Part shown: positions 1 through 13,766 of the stretch, in pieces | Numbering within the stretch: position 1 is the first letter of the stretch | How the letters are laid out: every line of letters starts with the position of its first letter | Translations under genes and position numbers: made by a program | The notes under the pieces: generated by a model | The model's input: the letters and a program-made list of their open reading frames with translations, nothing else | Database searches by the model: none | Told to the model about the DNA's origin: nothing | NCBI RefSeq assembly: GCF_964106895.1 | Contig: NC_133585.1 | Coordinates: 52,596,857-52,660,856, forward strand | DNA from: Numenius arquata | Lineage: Eukaryota > Chordata > Aves > Charadriiformes > Scolopacidae | Reading direction: 5' to 3' | DNA length: 64,000 bases

Positions 1-3000
1 ACAGGGAAGACATCCAGGGTCATCCTACAGGAAAATCCCTACTCCAGGTAACACAAGGAGACCACAAGCTCTCAGACTCTGGTGGGATATATTTGGTCAA
101 CAAGACAATACTAGTCTAACTAATGACTGATTGTCTCTCTTAGCCCAGAAGGAGAGGCAATGTACATGAACTGCAGGTTACTTATGAGAAAAATAAAAAT
201 ATTTAGCCCTTTACACTATTTCTCACATGGCTCCACCACTGCTGTGGCATCTGACTGTCTAATGTTCTACTGAAACCATACAATTTTCAGTACGTATTCA
301 GAAGAGCTAAAAACTGATTGATAAGGATGATAAAGGTGTTTTTTCCTTTTTTTTTTTTTAATCAGGCGACTACAGAACACATGAAAAAGGAAGGTCTACA
401 TTCATTGCATTATTCTGATAAACGTTTTCTCTTTACCACATTAAACAAAATAGAAACCTTATTATTGCCTTTGTCTTATGTTAGAGTTCCTGAATCACAG
501 TATCTTATTCACTGCAGAAGACACATCAATTACCAGCTGAGGTTCTGAAAAGCGAATAAATTAGCACATTCTCAAATGGAGATATTTTCCCAGCTGATTC
601 ATACACCTTATTTAGCTTCCTCTTCCCTAAATTTAGGATACAGACCTTCCTTCCAAGCTCTGCTCCTTTAAGAGAAAAGATACTGCCTGCTCAATCATGT
701 AAATAAGATGTCTCATTGCTGTCTGTTATTTGAAAGTGTTAAGAACTACCATAAAAAAAAAAATAAAAAATAAATGTGTCACAAAGAGTTAAGCTGGGGG
801 TGAAAATTTTTATGTAGTCTGGAACATAAGAGACACCATTTCATTTTTATATCAGATACTGTCTGTTCTGTACCAACAAAGTTGCATATAAACGTAGCTG
901 AAATGCAAAGCACTTTCAGTTGAGTTCAAACTGGAAGAATCTTCTTGATGGAGCTTATCTCAAAATCATTTGAAGTCCAAAGTGTCTATGCAAAACCATT
1001 AATCTCGGAATGTGTCTAAACACTATCCTGGAGACAGGCTGCAATTTGCAGTTCTCCGTGACAGGCAAATCACGGGTAGAGCCCTGTCATTTAACCCCGA
1101 TGAATTCTTTGGTAGGCACGGAAAGAAAGGTTTTCATACTGCCCTGTCATAGAAGGGCTACGGAATATGTCAACGCTGTATAACTTTACATAAAAATTAA
1201 AGCAACGTGCAGGTATTTCAGTCATGAAAAACGATCAGCAAGGTGGGCTTTCAGATCAGTGTCATTGATAAAAACTTGCTACATAAAGCATAAAGGCAGG
1301 TTTTGCATTTTTAGGGGAAAATATATGGGAAAAATATGTTTTTCTTGTGCATCAGGTTTTTGCTCTACATACTTTAAATGTAAAATGGAGCTCTCTAGTT
1401 TTATATAAGCCCACAGTACAGTTTCCATCTCCTGTTACCTCACGGAGCATGTTTGCTAGCAGTAGAGGAGACCAGAGCAATGGTCATGCTTATCTGCCCA
1501 ATACACACAAATCTTGTCAAAATTCTGAAGGGCCCAGCTGGCTAAAATTTGGATGATGCTCATTTAAAGAGGACATTCTCATTGGATTTACAGTTTAAAT
1601 GCCTCTATGTTTAATATGTGTTTCACTGTCACAAATCAAGCTCTATGTAACCGAGAGCCCATCTTTAAGGTTACAGGTATTTGCAACACGTTTTCTATAC
1701 AGTTTTTTCAATTGCCTTCATGCACATCTATTTAGAAACTGTTTAGTAAAACACAATAAGCCAAACTGGTATTTGTTTAACTTTTTTTGCACCTGGTACA
1801 TTGCATTTTCATTTGAAAAAAATCTGTTTCAGGATAAATAACTGAGAAGTCATATTCCACACCTGCCATCATCGCAACCTTTTCTGTGGAGCGTGCAAAG
1901 TAATTATGTTCACATTACGCACAGCTCTTTGTGTAAAACTCTGTTCCTGGAACATTATTATCTAACGGATATCACTGCTGGATGGTGGAAAAAATTAATG
2001 CCAAGGAGACACTCACGGAGATGCCCAAAAGTCACCTGGTGCTTCCTAACTTACTTGCCCTGATCTTCCTGCAGAAAGACTTTAATCAGTTTTGAGGGAT
2101 ATATGGGAAATTTATGGCATTGTATTTTCCTTGCAGGTCAGAACTGGCCATGACTTATCCAATACAGGAAACTCCAGGGGGGAAAAAAGGGGACATTCCT
2201 GTACGCTCAGGAAACTGGGCAGCCTGGCCTCAAGAGTGGCTGTAGTTACAGCCAACCCAAAGAGACATACTGAATGTCTCCTAAAACCCATGCACTCCTC
2301 ACACAGTTAGAAACTGGTGGAAGGATCAAGGAATAAATCAAGGTAATAGAGGGAGAAAGAAGAGAAGAGATGAGACCTTTAGCTGTACTCCTTGATGTCT
2401 GTGACTCTCAAATGTATGTTTTGATTTTTCTTCTTTACTGGCCACAGGCACCCACAGTCACAGACCCGGCCACCAACTCATCAGTACCTGCATTTGCTCT
2501 ATCAACACCCTGAAAAATCCTACTGGATTACAAGATTCACCACCTTCTCCTCAAGTCTGGTCAGACGCTAGTGAAAATTAAATAATTCTAAGGTTTTCTT
2601 AGATTTAAAGAAATGAAGTGTTGCCCACGTGCTCACAAATGTCAGTATGGGTTGACTCAATCTCTAACAATTCCTTATTTCTCTTGCATGTCAAGGGGAC
2701 ACATATGACAATAGAGCTCCTATTAGTAATGATCTTTGGAAACTCTCCAAAATTGATGAACTCTGCCCCAATTATGAGGGTAAAAACAGATGAAGGACTT
2801 TATACAAAACCCATGAAAGCACCAGTGCGGGGACTGGAGTTAATGTGTTTGAATGCCATATCTAGGTTTGGTAGACAGAGCACACAATTTGAAGGCAGAC
2901 TAGATAAAGAACAACACGCATTTTGTAGGCACATCTTTAAACTGGAGTGGCAGTGATACGCACATAAAAACCCCTACAATTATTAATTCCTTTGCATCTG

Positions 3001-6000
3001 CTCATTCCAAATTAGTTATCCTTGATGAGTGATAATGGTGGATTTTATGCAGGTTTTGAGGTGCGTTAAACTATCAATTACTAATTTAGATAATCACAAA
3101 GATAGGTAACTACTAACTTAAAAAATAATCATCCGCATTGTGCAGCAGGCAGGGCATAAATACCCTCAAATCAGGAAAATACTATTATCTTTACATTTGA
3201 AAACAATCAGTTTTCATAATGTGCTGTGTAGCACTGTGCCAGGTTCAGTGAGCTTTGTAAAATGCACGTGAGTCATGTAAAATGCAATTTGTCACAAAAA
3301 AAAAAATTAAAATCAATATTTTCTTCAAAAATTGAGAGCTGAAGCTCGTGTGTTCGAGGGACTGATAGCACTTGTTAAATGACACGGCTTACAGAAGGTA
3401 GCTATTAGCATTTCTGTGCACTGGTTTAATCCAGACACCTCAACTTCAATTATCAACACCTCAACATATTCCAGTTTGGAGCCTTCCCTATGAAAAGGCA
3501 CTTAATTTCACTGACCTCTGACAAAGTGTGTGCTGAGTCACTAATCTGGACAAACACCCAATAGGGTCAGGGCCTCTAAATTCTTTTAATTTTGATTTTG
3601 TAGCCTGTAACTCCCGAGTTCTATCCTTCCATTTTCCACAGCTTCAGGTTTTCTGTGTGCATGAAATTCCCCACCTTAACCTTAAATTATTCTGTCCTTC
3701 TGGTGTTCACTGACAGTCTCTGAGGCTTGGGCTTTATTCTCCTTCAGGGTTCATTCTTCTTCTAAATACTCATCATCCATTGCGTTCTATAAAGAGAGTT
3801 CCCAGCAGTAGTTTTTAAAATAAAAGATAAAATGTTCAGTATCTGAACATTTAAGGCTCTAGTGTCAGTACCTGGAATGCCTCCTGTTGACAATGATGGT
3901 TATCACTGGGGGCAACTGAAATCTGTTCATTCTGAGCTGTCTTCAGAAATCAGCCTTATCTGATTGTTCTTTCAGATCAAAAGAAATAGGAAGACAAAGT
4001 AAGCTGTGCATATTCTTTCACTCTGCACTTTGTTGTTAAAAACGGAGGAATCCCACTAGGACCCATAAACCACTTTTAGATATTACTAATCTTTGCTATG
4101 GATTTCTATTTTTTCCCATTTATTGCCAGCTGACTTAGTAGATTTTGATATTTTAATGACATAGCACAGCACTGTTAGGAATTATTGTGCAAAACATATA
4201 ACAAAATCTAGATAGACAAAAGAGCATTTATTGCCCGAAAGGAAATGACATGCAATTCTCAGCATTTACAGCTGCGATTAGGCCTTTTTTTCCACATGAT
4301 AGGTACGTACTGAGTAACAGGAATACTTGCGAAGTCTCCAAAATCACACCTGGAGCTCCTGGACTTAGGCGCAATTACCATATCTTTTAGATATTTGTGG
4401 AAGGAAGCTTGCATTGGCTCTAACATCAGGTCCCCTCTCAGTGACTAAATCATAACTACCTTTGTCAACTGTTGAAGGAGATTAGAGGAATACAATCCTT
4501 CAATTTTTGGCACTTTTTTTTTAAATAGTAATATTGTTGCTGAAAAAAAGAGATGTGAAATAGTACGTATCAAAGTTTCACTGAAAAAAACCCCAAATTG
4601 AAATTGGACCACGCATGGTACATCTCAGGCCTCGCATCCAGCTTCACATGTACTGGAGCTGCAATTTTTGGAGACTTTCCCAAACTCAGTACGACCCTGT
4701 TAAGGATCCTGACTTTTATTTAAAGAGCGTTACCCACATGATTGATAACAAGTGAGTAAGTGTAGCATATATTGTTATAGTGTTTTTAGTCTGAAACAGC
4801 TATTATCAAGTGAATTAAAATTTTAACATGGAGACTGTATCTTACGTCTGTTTCCTACATCCTACCAAATAGTATTCCTACCAAATAGTTTGGTACTCAC
4901 TATTTATTTATATACTGCTGAACAGTTCTTGGGAAGTCTATGTATAACCAACCAGTTCCCTATTTTCTAATGAGTTGCACCCGGTTGATTGACTTGTGTC
5001 ATTCAAATAATCTGTCCTTGTTTTGAGGGTTTCTTCCCCCCATTAAAAGTCAATCGGGTCAATGACCATCTTGCCGACACCCATAAAGCTTCTGTTCACC
5101 TTTCTGCCTGTCTTACTATAATGTTAAAATAAGTTTTGTGAACAACATAATTTGCACAGTAGCCTTAAGCATTCTGAGCCAGCAGAGAGCCTCTTCCCGA
5201 TATCTATCAGATGCTGGAGAAAAGGATATGGATGGCAACTGAACCTGAGACCAGTTTGCCATCAACTCGGAGGTCCAGCATGCATGAAAATGTCCCTTTC
5301 TATTCCTGTTCACTGAAATAAGTCTCTTCAAAATCCCATCACAATAGATCTGGAGGTCAAACCTCAGTTTCAGGAAACTCCACCCCTTCCTCTAGAGATG
5401 GTTAAACTCTACCTCAAACGCACAAAAACTCAAATGTTTTTTTTTCTTATTTTACACAAAGGATGCAGAAATTGCAATTTTTAAACACAAAGGCAAAATG
5501 CTGGAAAAAAAGAAATCAAGTTCTTTGTTCTTTCAGCAAAAATTCTCATTGACACATTTAGTTATACTGGCTTCTGGTTCAGCATGAAGTACCAGCTTCA
5601 GGTTTTCTTGATTTCTATGCTTCCTGACTTATCTCCCTCGGGCTATTCAGGTTAGATGGATTCAGTAGACTAAATATAAAAATCACAGTACAAAATCTAT
5701 CACAAATTAGCCTTAAAAAGTAGTTCAAAGAACCATAACAAACTACAAGAAAGGGTTTTTAGCCTCTTGAAGGGAAATAACAAAATGCATTTTGAAACAA
5801 TAGTTCGGTGGCTCAAAAATAATTGAGCATCTTAAAATAACAGGGCTGCAATACTTGTGGCAACTCAAAGCATCAGCTGGACTACTTTTAGGCATATTAT
5901 TACCATGCTGCAAAAGTGAAGCTGACTGTCAACATTATTGAACATTTTGCTTAGGAAATCAACAAAACTTTTTCATTTTTTTCCTTCTTTTTTGGCATTC

Positions 6001-6624
6001 AAGTGATAAACAGGTTGAACAAAATAAATTGGAAAAAAAAGGCCAAAAAAAAAAAAGGAGACTTATTAAAGGAAAAGTCCCTGCTCTTTTTTATCTAATG
6101 CACTACTCAAAACACCCACACTCAAATTAGTTGAGCTGTTTTCATAATATCTGACAAAACCCAAGTTCTATTTCATTGTAAACATTTTTCCTGGAAAAAG
6201 AACTTTGTTTTTTTACATTGAAAGTAAAATATTACCATTCTACTATCCAGTTAGTATAAAATTTTTTACAGACCAGCAATGATAGTACCTTCTAGAATTT
6301 ATCACCTGGGAGATTTACTCTCTGATCTTGGATTGACCAGCATCTCTGTTAATGTCAACAAGCTGTAGAACTAAAAGCAGGTTTTGCCAAATGGTAAAGG
6401 GTCCTAAAAGAGAGTACTGAAACTCCTGGATTGTACCAATGTAGCACCTCCCCAGGCACAGTGTTTTTCCCATTGCTCTGTACTCTGAAAGGGAATCTAT
6501 GATTTTGCCCGTTATCTCTGCAAATGCTCCAAAGAAAATGCTACCAATAAAGACAGAAATGGACCCTAAGGACAAAGGTAAGTTTTCGTGTTTTCAGATT
6601 GAAAATAATAAAACCAAAAATATT
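1..6624. other. AT-rich single-copy noncoding stretch
   Basis: I see no gene, RNA gene or recognisable transposon in these 6.6 kb. Open frames are short (the longest is 112 codons at 2618-2956) and look like chance. Small items present are A-rich runs near 751-775 and 6039-6056, a 16-bp direct repeat at 4861-4891, and a CpG-retaining patch near 1000-1260 in which GCCCTGTCAT occurs at 1081 and again exactly 60 bases later at 1141. The stretch ends at the CR1 tail beginning at 6625. Confidence 0.7.
4861..4891. repeat. Tandem duplication, 16-bp unit, two copies
   Basis: CCTACCAAATAGTATT is followed directly by CCTACCAAATAGTTT. This is a simple local duplication, probably a replication slip. No function is implied. 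Confidence 0.8.
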
Positions 6625-6742
6625 ATAGAATCATAGAATCATTTAGGTTGGAAAAGGCTGTTAAGATCATCAAGTCCAACCACTAACTTAACACTGCCAA
6701 GTCCAACGTTAAACCATGTCCCTAAGCACCACATCTACAACA
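6625..6742 (-). mobile_element. CR1 LINE 3' tail fragment (minus strand)
   Basis: The stretch opens with ATAGAATCATAGAATCATTT, the reverse complement of the CR1 terminal octamer repeats. It continues with 'aggttggaaaaggctgttaagatcatc', 'agtccaaccactaac' and 'aaaccatgtccctaagcacc', which I recognise as the 3' untranslated tail of an avian CR1 subfamily different from the one at 17016. Only about 118 bases of tail remain, so it is severely 5' truncated and has no coding part. The inner end runs straight into a (TA)n microsatellite. Confidence 0.85.
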
Positions 6743-6744
6743 CT

Positions 6745-6765
6745 TATATATATATATATATATAT
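6745..6765. repeat. (TA)n microsatellite
   Basis: About ten uninterrupted TA dinucleotides directly abut the truncated end of the CR1 tail. It may have been the target site or have grown after insertion. It is a likely length polymorphism. Confidence 0.9.
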
Positions 6766-9700
6766 GTGTATTTCCCAGAACACTTCATATTGAATCATTG
6801 CTGACCTGTATGCATTAGGTCAGCCCTGTCTAGGTGAAATGGACCAGAAACTCTATAGCTTCTGTCTCTTGCTTATGGCTATGTCAGCAGGATGTGCCGA
6901 GGCTCAAGAGTACGGGCTAACTTCACTTTCTGCTGGAATCCCAAGAGGTTCAGGATCTTGCTCACGTGGCAGAACAAGAATGTGTTTTAGCAGTCCACCT
7001 GAGGCCACCTGAGCTTTAGAAAGGAGGCATCTCTTCACTTTATTCTGCTGTTAAACAGGTTAAGTTAGAAATGCTCAGGAACTGCTTAACAGCCCGACAA
7101 AATTGAGCTCATTACGGATCAAACAGCTCTGGCCACTTCTGATTAAAAGAATGATGTTGATTGTGATGATAACAGACTGAAATTTAACAGCTTTACTATC
7201 TTCATTGGCTTGAGAGGTTGAACTCATAAATTAATACATCTCAAGGAGAGGATTTAATAAAGGCTGTACAAACTGGGGGTACACTGAATTCCTGATGGGT
7301 AAGAATGTTAGAGACAGAGAAATTTCCCCTGACAAGCATAGCAGAAAATCATGGAATTTTACTAGGAGAGGAGAATCCTGGCCCTAATGCATCCGTCCAG
7401 AACTATTTACACAAAGCACTAGGACAAACAGTGATCTTTCCTCCTTATGCCATTTTGTGGCTGGTCTTCAGGGCTACTGCTCAGAAGCAAGATGCGTGGT
7501 TTTGAGAAATACCTAGAAACAGAAAGTTTTCCGCTTTCAAGGAAACCATTTTCTAAAGACAGGAACTAGCACCACTAACCCTTATCCTTGGATTTTGAAT
7601 GGAAAGAGTGAGAAGTCTTCTGTACAGAAAGGCAATTAAGTCCAGGAATTCAAGCTTATGACTCCTGGGATAACTTAATTTGCAGCTCAGGACATCAGAC
7701 GGGGACCTCAGCTTTCATGGCAGAGGAGGTTTTAAACCCGTCTTCGCCACTGCCTACTGGTGACTTAGGTATATTTTTTTGAGAAATCATTTGTCAGATT
7801 TGCAGCTAATATGCCAAACAGTGCAATTTTGTGTAAAGATGCTAGAGGTCTCTGCAAATATAAAAATATCCATCCAATAAGGTGGGTCTCCATAACTGAC
7901 TGATTGCCGTGAGAAGACTATAGTTCAATGATTGAGTATGATATCTTTTTATTCTGTTGAGGACAACTTGTAAAACTATTTCCACTGGCATTCCTGTCTA
8001 CAGCTCACAAATATAGATAGCCTGAAAAAGATTGGATAGTAACGTGGAGAAATCATACCGGTATGTAAACAGTAACCATAGAGATGCATAACTTAAAAAC
8101 AAAATAAAACAAAATAAATATGTGCAGTACCAGGGAGGTGGGCCTACTATCAGCTGGGAACTCAGCTCTGATTCCTGTATCAACAATGCAAGGACTCGAG
8201 GTGCTGGGACATTTAGTGCATAGACAGAATCAAGTTCCAACAGGAGAGACGAAGTCGCTGTAATCCCTATCTACTAAAAGAAAAATTCTATGGATGTTCC
8301 AAAAATATAGACAACACAGTGGAAGCCATAAGCTTTTTGTATTGGGGTGAGAACATTGCAGTCTCACTGACACTCAACACTTATATACATTGTCATGAAA
8401 GCAAAAGAAAAAAGCAAAAAAAGTTGGGTCAATAATAACTTCTGCCACAAAAGTGTATCATCAGGACATCTATTAAATACAGAAACCTCTACTAAAATAC
8501 CAACCTTTAACACCATGTACAAGACCATTTGACTGGCATGAATACAAATTGAAGCAAAATGTTAGCATTTAAGCCACAGAAGTTGAAAATAAATGATCAT
8601 AAAAAAATGTAATGATAAAAATTGTGAGGAAATACTTTCATCTACCACCAAAACAGGGATTTAAAAGTATCTAAAAGTAGCTTTCAATAGAGACCCTTGT
8701 GACACCAGGACCATTTGGGTTTTTTATAGCTATAGTTGAGATCTACTGAGGACTTACACTGCTGCAAACTGTTGACAACTGTAGGAACACAGCCCTACTG
8801 AGAACAATGCTGCAGAACTGACTTGGTAAATGAAACAGACCTGGAAGTCATTATGGGGAATAAAAAAACCCCAAGAAGAACCAGATGCATCATCATGGGA
8901 CTCCTACTGCCCCAGCAGCAGGAAAACTGGCTGGTTGGTCATGTCTTCCAAGGACACACAAGGTTTGAATAGCCTACCAAACTTGGGAGCCATTTGAAAA
9001 CACTGCCCATTCAAGGCTTCAGGTGTACTCATGTAGAAGAACAGAGGAGTTCAATTAACTGATTGCATTAATTAAAAAAACCCAAACCATAACATGGAAT
9101 AACTGTATATATCTGATGCTAGTTTTGTGTAAGAAAAATACAATCTGTTTTCCATATGAACATTTCTGAGATCATGTACGTGAGCATTTACTTCGCACAA
9201 CATGGAAGATATAAAAGTCTGTTCTTATTCACAGATCATAAAGAATTTTTAAAGTTAGCTTCTGGAAATAATTGCTGGGTGTAACTTAGTATTAAGAAGT
9301 ATGCCTGTATGAACATTAATAAGAACTAGAAAGATCTGTTACTGTATTCATTGTTCTCAATTGTTGCCCTCCCCCTGTGCTCCAAATTGTTCCTTTTACC
9401 GAGAAGTGTTTGAGTAGAGTAAGGTACAGGTGAATTAGTGAAAGCTGCAGTAGTGGAAATTTAAATTTCTACTATCAAACTGGTAGAATTACTGTCTTTC
9501 CTTAGCCTGCAATGGCTAAATGGGCAATGGAAGAGAACATCGTACTTTGGTTAGTTTTACAAGCACACACTAGTTTCAGCTCATAAGTCTTATCCAGGGA
9601 CACGTCTGTGTTTCTACATAAAAGCATACCCAAACAGCAGCAGGTACAGATACTACAAAAACAGCCTTTCAGTTTCTATCTTGTAGGGGCACTACAAAAC

Positions 9701-10289
9701 ACACATTCTTGTTGGCTATTTCAGTTTAAATGCTCAGTTCAGGGTAAAGGAGGACCACCTTTCAAATAGCTGAAAAGAATTTGAAGAACTGACCCCTGCC
9801 CCAAGTTTGACATGTTTTACTAGCGTAGCATTTATATACCCCTTCCAAAGTGCAAAACAGACTGAATTATATGCTAAAAAAGCAAAGAAGCAGCAACAGT
9901 GTACTTCAATAGCATAGATGTTGCCTTTGTATGTGTGTTGCAACAAACAGCCAACCAATATTGTTAGATACTCTGCTGAATACCCAAATTACACATACGA
10001 CCTAGAATAAATGAAATATACCTATAATTCCCTACAGGTACTTTTAAAATTCTAAAATGAAGATAATACAATCTAATAGTTCACAGTCACAAACCCCATT
10101 TGATTAAAACCAAAAATAAGCTCACATCCAGAATCTACAAAGCTTTGTCATTAAAAGCTGCTGTACCTACCAACGCAAGTCCTAAGTTATGTTCCGAAAA
10201 CAAAACAGTAAGACTAATATTGCATAGAGGAAGTACATGGAAACTTTCCACTCCTCCAAGACCTTTGTTTCAATATTAATTAATTACTT

Positions 10290-10325
10290 CATAAAAAAAA
10301 AAGAAAAAAAGAGAAAAAAATTAAA
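10290..10325. repeat. A-rich low-complexity tract
   Basis: This is a run of adenines broken only by isolated G and T. It has no upstream coding sequence or poly(A) signal that would make it a retrocopy tail. Confidence 0.75.
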
Positions 10326-10721
10326 TATAGAGCTTTATTATCCCCTGCAGGAGACAAGTTAAAGTACTGAGAGAGACAAGTTAAAAAGCCATAGTGGTCA
10401 GTTGTGTTATACGCAATATTAGAATTGCAAGTATCTTTTTTAGGAAATATCTCTTATGTTCACAGTTCTATCAGCGAGATACCCCAGCCCTCCTTACTTA
10501 CACTGTCCCTTTGCCAGATTCAAGAAAAAAACCCTGTATTACTCAGCAATTACAGGACACGTTTAAATTAAATATGACAACATTGCTAGGAAATGAGAGA
10601 GGGATAAAAGCTGGTAAAAAAAGTCCAATAATGAAGACTCTAGTTCTGGTGACTAAGTGATACAATATCTAAAGCCTTTTTCAGGTTATTGAGATTTTTA
10701 TTCTTTTACATATTCTTTTAC

Positions 10722-10763
10722 ATGGAGAGAAAGCAAGCGAGAAGGGGGGGAGGGGGAGAAGAA
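10722..10763. repeat. Polypurine tract with G7 and G5 runs
   Basis: The plus strand is almost entirely purine here, with GGGGGGG and GGGGG separated by one A. There are only two G-runs, so it does not meet the usual four-run G-quadruplex pattern. It could form triplex-type structures. Confidence 0.6.
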
Positions 10764-13568
10764 TCTGTGGTCTGTAAATGATCAGCACAAAAAAATAAAT
10801 TATGGTCAAGTAACTGAACTTTTCTGATGTGTAAATTGAATCATTCCCACACGCTGGTGTTTTATAATTAAAAGGCCCTTTTCACTGTGGGAAATTTTAC
10901 TGAATTTTGTATTAAAAGAAGAAACAAACCATCAATCAGGAGGAGGTAGGGGAACTCAAAGAGCTCAACCCATTAAACTTGAAGAGTGTAGTCGAATTCT
11001 GAATGACTTGCTCTAGGAAAACCGTAGCTCTTTTAAGGCAAGATACTGTACAAACATTAATGAGCAGAACACGTGTCTGATCGCTGTTCTAAAATCTTTT
11101 GTAGTCATATAGAAGAACACACTTTCCATTTGGTGTCACAAGACGCAGAATATGGTTTTAAATGAACCCTTTTTGTGAGGTTCACAGGCTTTAAATTACT
11201 TGACTTTGGCTACCATTGAGAAAAATCACTGAGCTAAAACCAAAGGGGAAAAAAAAATTACCCAGACCAGGTACTTGTTCAGTTCAGTAGAGTCGCTATG
11301 AAGGGACTGATCAGGCAGATTAAGGTTTGCTCACAGACAAATCGCTGCCAAATACAAGCAAACACTCCTGAGTGGGCACCAAGAGCCGCTGCTTCAGAGC
11401 CCTGGTTCCTCCTCTGCTTTCAGCTGAGCCGAGGTCATGGCTACAAACGACGTTTGCAAATGATTATTCTAAAGCGGGGCATCATTAAAAAACATCACAA
11501 TATGGCACACGTAGGCAACAGTAGCTTCTTGTGGAAGCTTGATCTCTCACAAGACAGATCATTTTGAGAATTTCATTATTTATTCAATTATGTTCTATTC
11601 ATGGTAAGTCTGGTAACAGGGCAAAGAATTTATCACCCTGGATTTTCCCTCTTGGACAAAATATTTACATCTGTTAAAGTTAGCGCTACATGAATTTATC
11701 CCATTTTATATTTTGACCTGCACTGTTATTGCAACAACGGTAAATTAGATACAGCAGTATAAATTACTGATAACGAGTAAGTCAGTAGAACATTGCATAC
11801 TGAGCGCATACGGGCCTATTGAAATTTTGTAGTTTGCTCTATTCTTTCAGTTGGACAACTGTGTGTCATTTAAAAATGCAACATACAGGTCCTACCAGAT
11901 CTTGAGGCTGTAGGAGGTTTCATCTTACCTTTAGCTTTCTATGTGGTTACACTGGTGGGTTTCCGATCATCCAGGAATCTGCAACGACAGTATATTACAA
12001 AGAATTTGGTCATCAAACATATTTTCATTTTTTAAATGTTTAAATATTATTGCAAAATGCCACAGTAACTTCAAAAATCAAGACATTAGACGATAATTTC
12101 TTTCCTGTACCATTGTTTCTTCTTTGCATTTTGATATACAATGCGCTCATAAACTGCGTATCTTTCCTAAAGTCTAAATGAGATGCAGATTATCTGTAAT
12201 AAAATATTTATCATAGCTGCTGCTGGACTGACATGTTACTACACTGTAAAATGCAGTATTATTTGTTTGAACCATATGGAAGTGTTGATTGTATGTTGAA
12301 TACTAAATGTAAAAGTGGCATTTTGGAGATCCACGTTCATTGCACCTCATTTGCTGTCACATTGGGTTCCTTCAGGTTCACACATGAAAAGGCTCTTTTC
12401 TTTCTGCTACTGGGGAAAACTGATCGTGTGTCCCGAGAATTTAACATACATTTTAAGAGAAAGGTCTTCCTGGCTTTAGCACAGATTATATGAATTTTCA
12501 ATTGCAACTTAGCAATTTTGTTGATGTATGCACCAGCAAATTTATTATAAATCCCCCTGCCATAGCTTTGCAAAGCCAACATATTCAACAGTAATAAACA
12601 TAAAACATATGGAAAAGATAATGATTATTTTTTAAAGAAAAATAAGCCTAATGGCACTTAGAATATATACAAAGAGCTATTTTCAGATGGTATTTTTCAT
12701 AAGTATTACAAGCTTACAGTGTTCTGAAGTTAACTATAAAATGATTTTCTGCTTTAATAATCAGGAATTTGGGAGTATTTCACATATAAAGACCGAGCAT
12801 TAATAAATAAAATCGATACATGGACTAAAGCCCTTGCCAATAACAACAGTATCTGAAAATCATGTTTCAGTCTTATCTTTCTTATATTCCAATTACGTTC
12901 ACATTGTACTGTCTGCCAAAAAGGGAAGAAAAAAAGAAAGTACAATATATCTTGAACTGCATAACAAATGTTTTGCTTCTAGAACTCCGCTTCAAACAAA
13001 AAATCCAGTCTACTTGATTTTTCTCTGAGCTTTTAATAATGGTGTGATTTTGCAAGTGATAACAACTTATGCTGATTGATCAAATGTGAAAAAAATGTAC
13101 ACTTCCTATACTTGTGCAAATACTTTCTCCCATGACAAAATGTTTATAGATTTCACCATGCAATTTAAAAATGTAGTGTGGAGGAGCATTTTACTAGCTT
13201 TTTTTTTTTTTTTATTTTCAGACAAAAAAGGTGAAATGTAAAAGCTCAGCATTTTCTGGGATTTTTTTTTTTTTTTCTTTTTAAAAAGACAGGTGTTGGA
13301 CTGATCAAAGAATCAGAAGAAGGGGTATCAATACGATCAAAAAAATGGTAGTGTACTTGTTTTTGCTGGGATAATTTTCTTCAGAGTAGCTGGTATGGTG
13401 CTATGTTTTGGATCTGCGATCAAACCAGTGTTGATAACGCTGGGATGTTTTAGCTCTTGCTGAACAGGGCTTACACAGCATCAACGCCCTTTCCGCTCCT
13501 CACACCGCCCCATCAGTGAAGGGGCTGACCGAAGGGATGTCCCACACCACAGCAGGCTGTGCTCAGCA

Positions 13569-13575
13569 ATAAAAG
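13569..13575 (+). promoter_or_regulatory. TATA-like box of the LTR promoter
   Basis: ATAAAAG lies in the middle of the LTR where the U3 promoter of this family sits, about 160 bases before the poly(A) signals. The motif is visible. Activity today is not known and is unlikely to matter without a nearby gene. Confidence 0.5.
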
Positions 13576-13716
13576 CTGGGGGAAGGAGTGGGGGACGTTC
13601 AGAGTTATGGTGTTTGTCTTCCATGATAACCGTTACGCATGATGACACCCTGCTTTCCTGGATAAACATCTACCTACTGACGGGAAGCAGTGAATGAATT
13701 CCTTACTTTGCTTTGC

Positions 13717-13766
13717 TTCTGCTTTACCTATTAAATAAACCTAAGTTTCTGCTTTACCTATTAAAT
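13717..13766 (+). repeat. 30-bp tandem duplication inside the LTR poly(A) region
   Basis: The 20-base block TTCTGCTTTACCTATTAAAT occurs at 13717-13736 and identically at 13747-13766. Each copy carries an ATTAAA hexamer, and the first also creates AATAAA at 13734-13739. Related LTRs I know have this block once, so this copy probably gained a duplication over its polyadenylation signal. Confidence 0.85.
13734..13739 (+). terminator. LTR polyadenylation signal
   Basis: AATAAA is overlapped by ATTAAA at 13730-13735, with a second ATTAAA at 13760-13765 created by the 30-bp duplication. The position agrees with the R region of ERVL LTRs. Confidence 0.5.

Larger units (their letters stand above)
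6766..13351. other. AT-rich single-copy noncoding stretch
   Basis: I see no gene or recognisable transposon. Open frames are all under 90 codons and show no family resemblance. Compositional features are an A-rich tract at 10290-10325, a purine-only G-rich run near 10741-10763, and T15 runs at 13199-13213 and 13262-13276 just before the LTR. Confidence 0.65.

Noticed and set aside
10741..10763. Possible G-quadruplex
   Set aside because: Only two G-runs are present, not the four needed for the usual intramolecular pattern.
13481..13669. A 62-codon minus-strand open frame
   Set aside because: It lies antisense inside the ERVL LTR, which has no protein-coding content.
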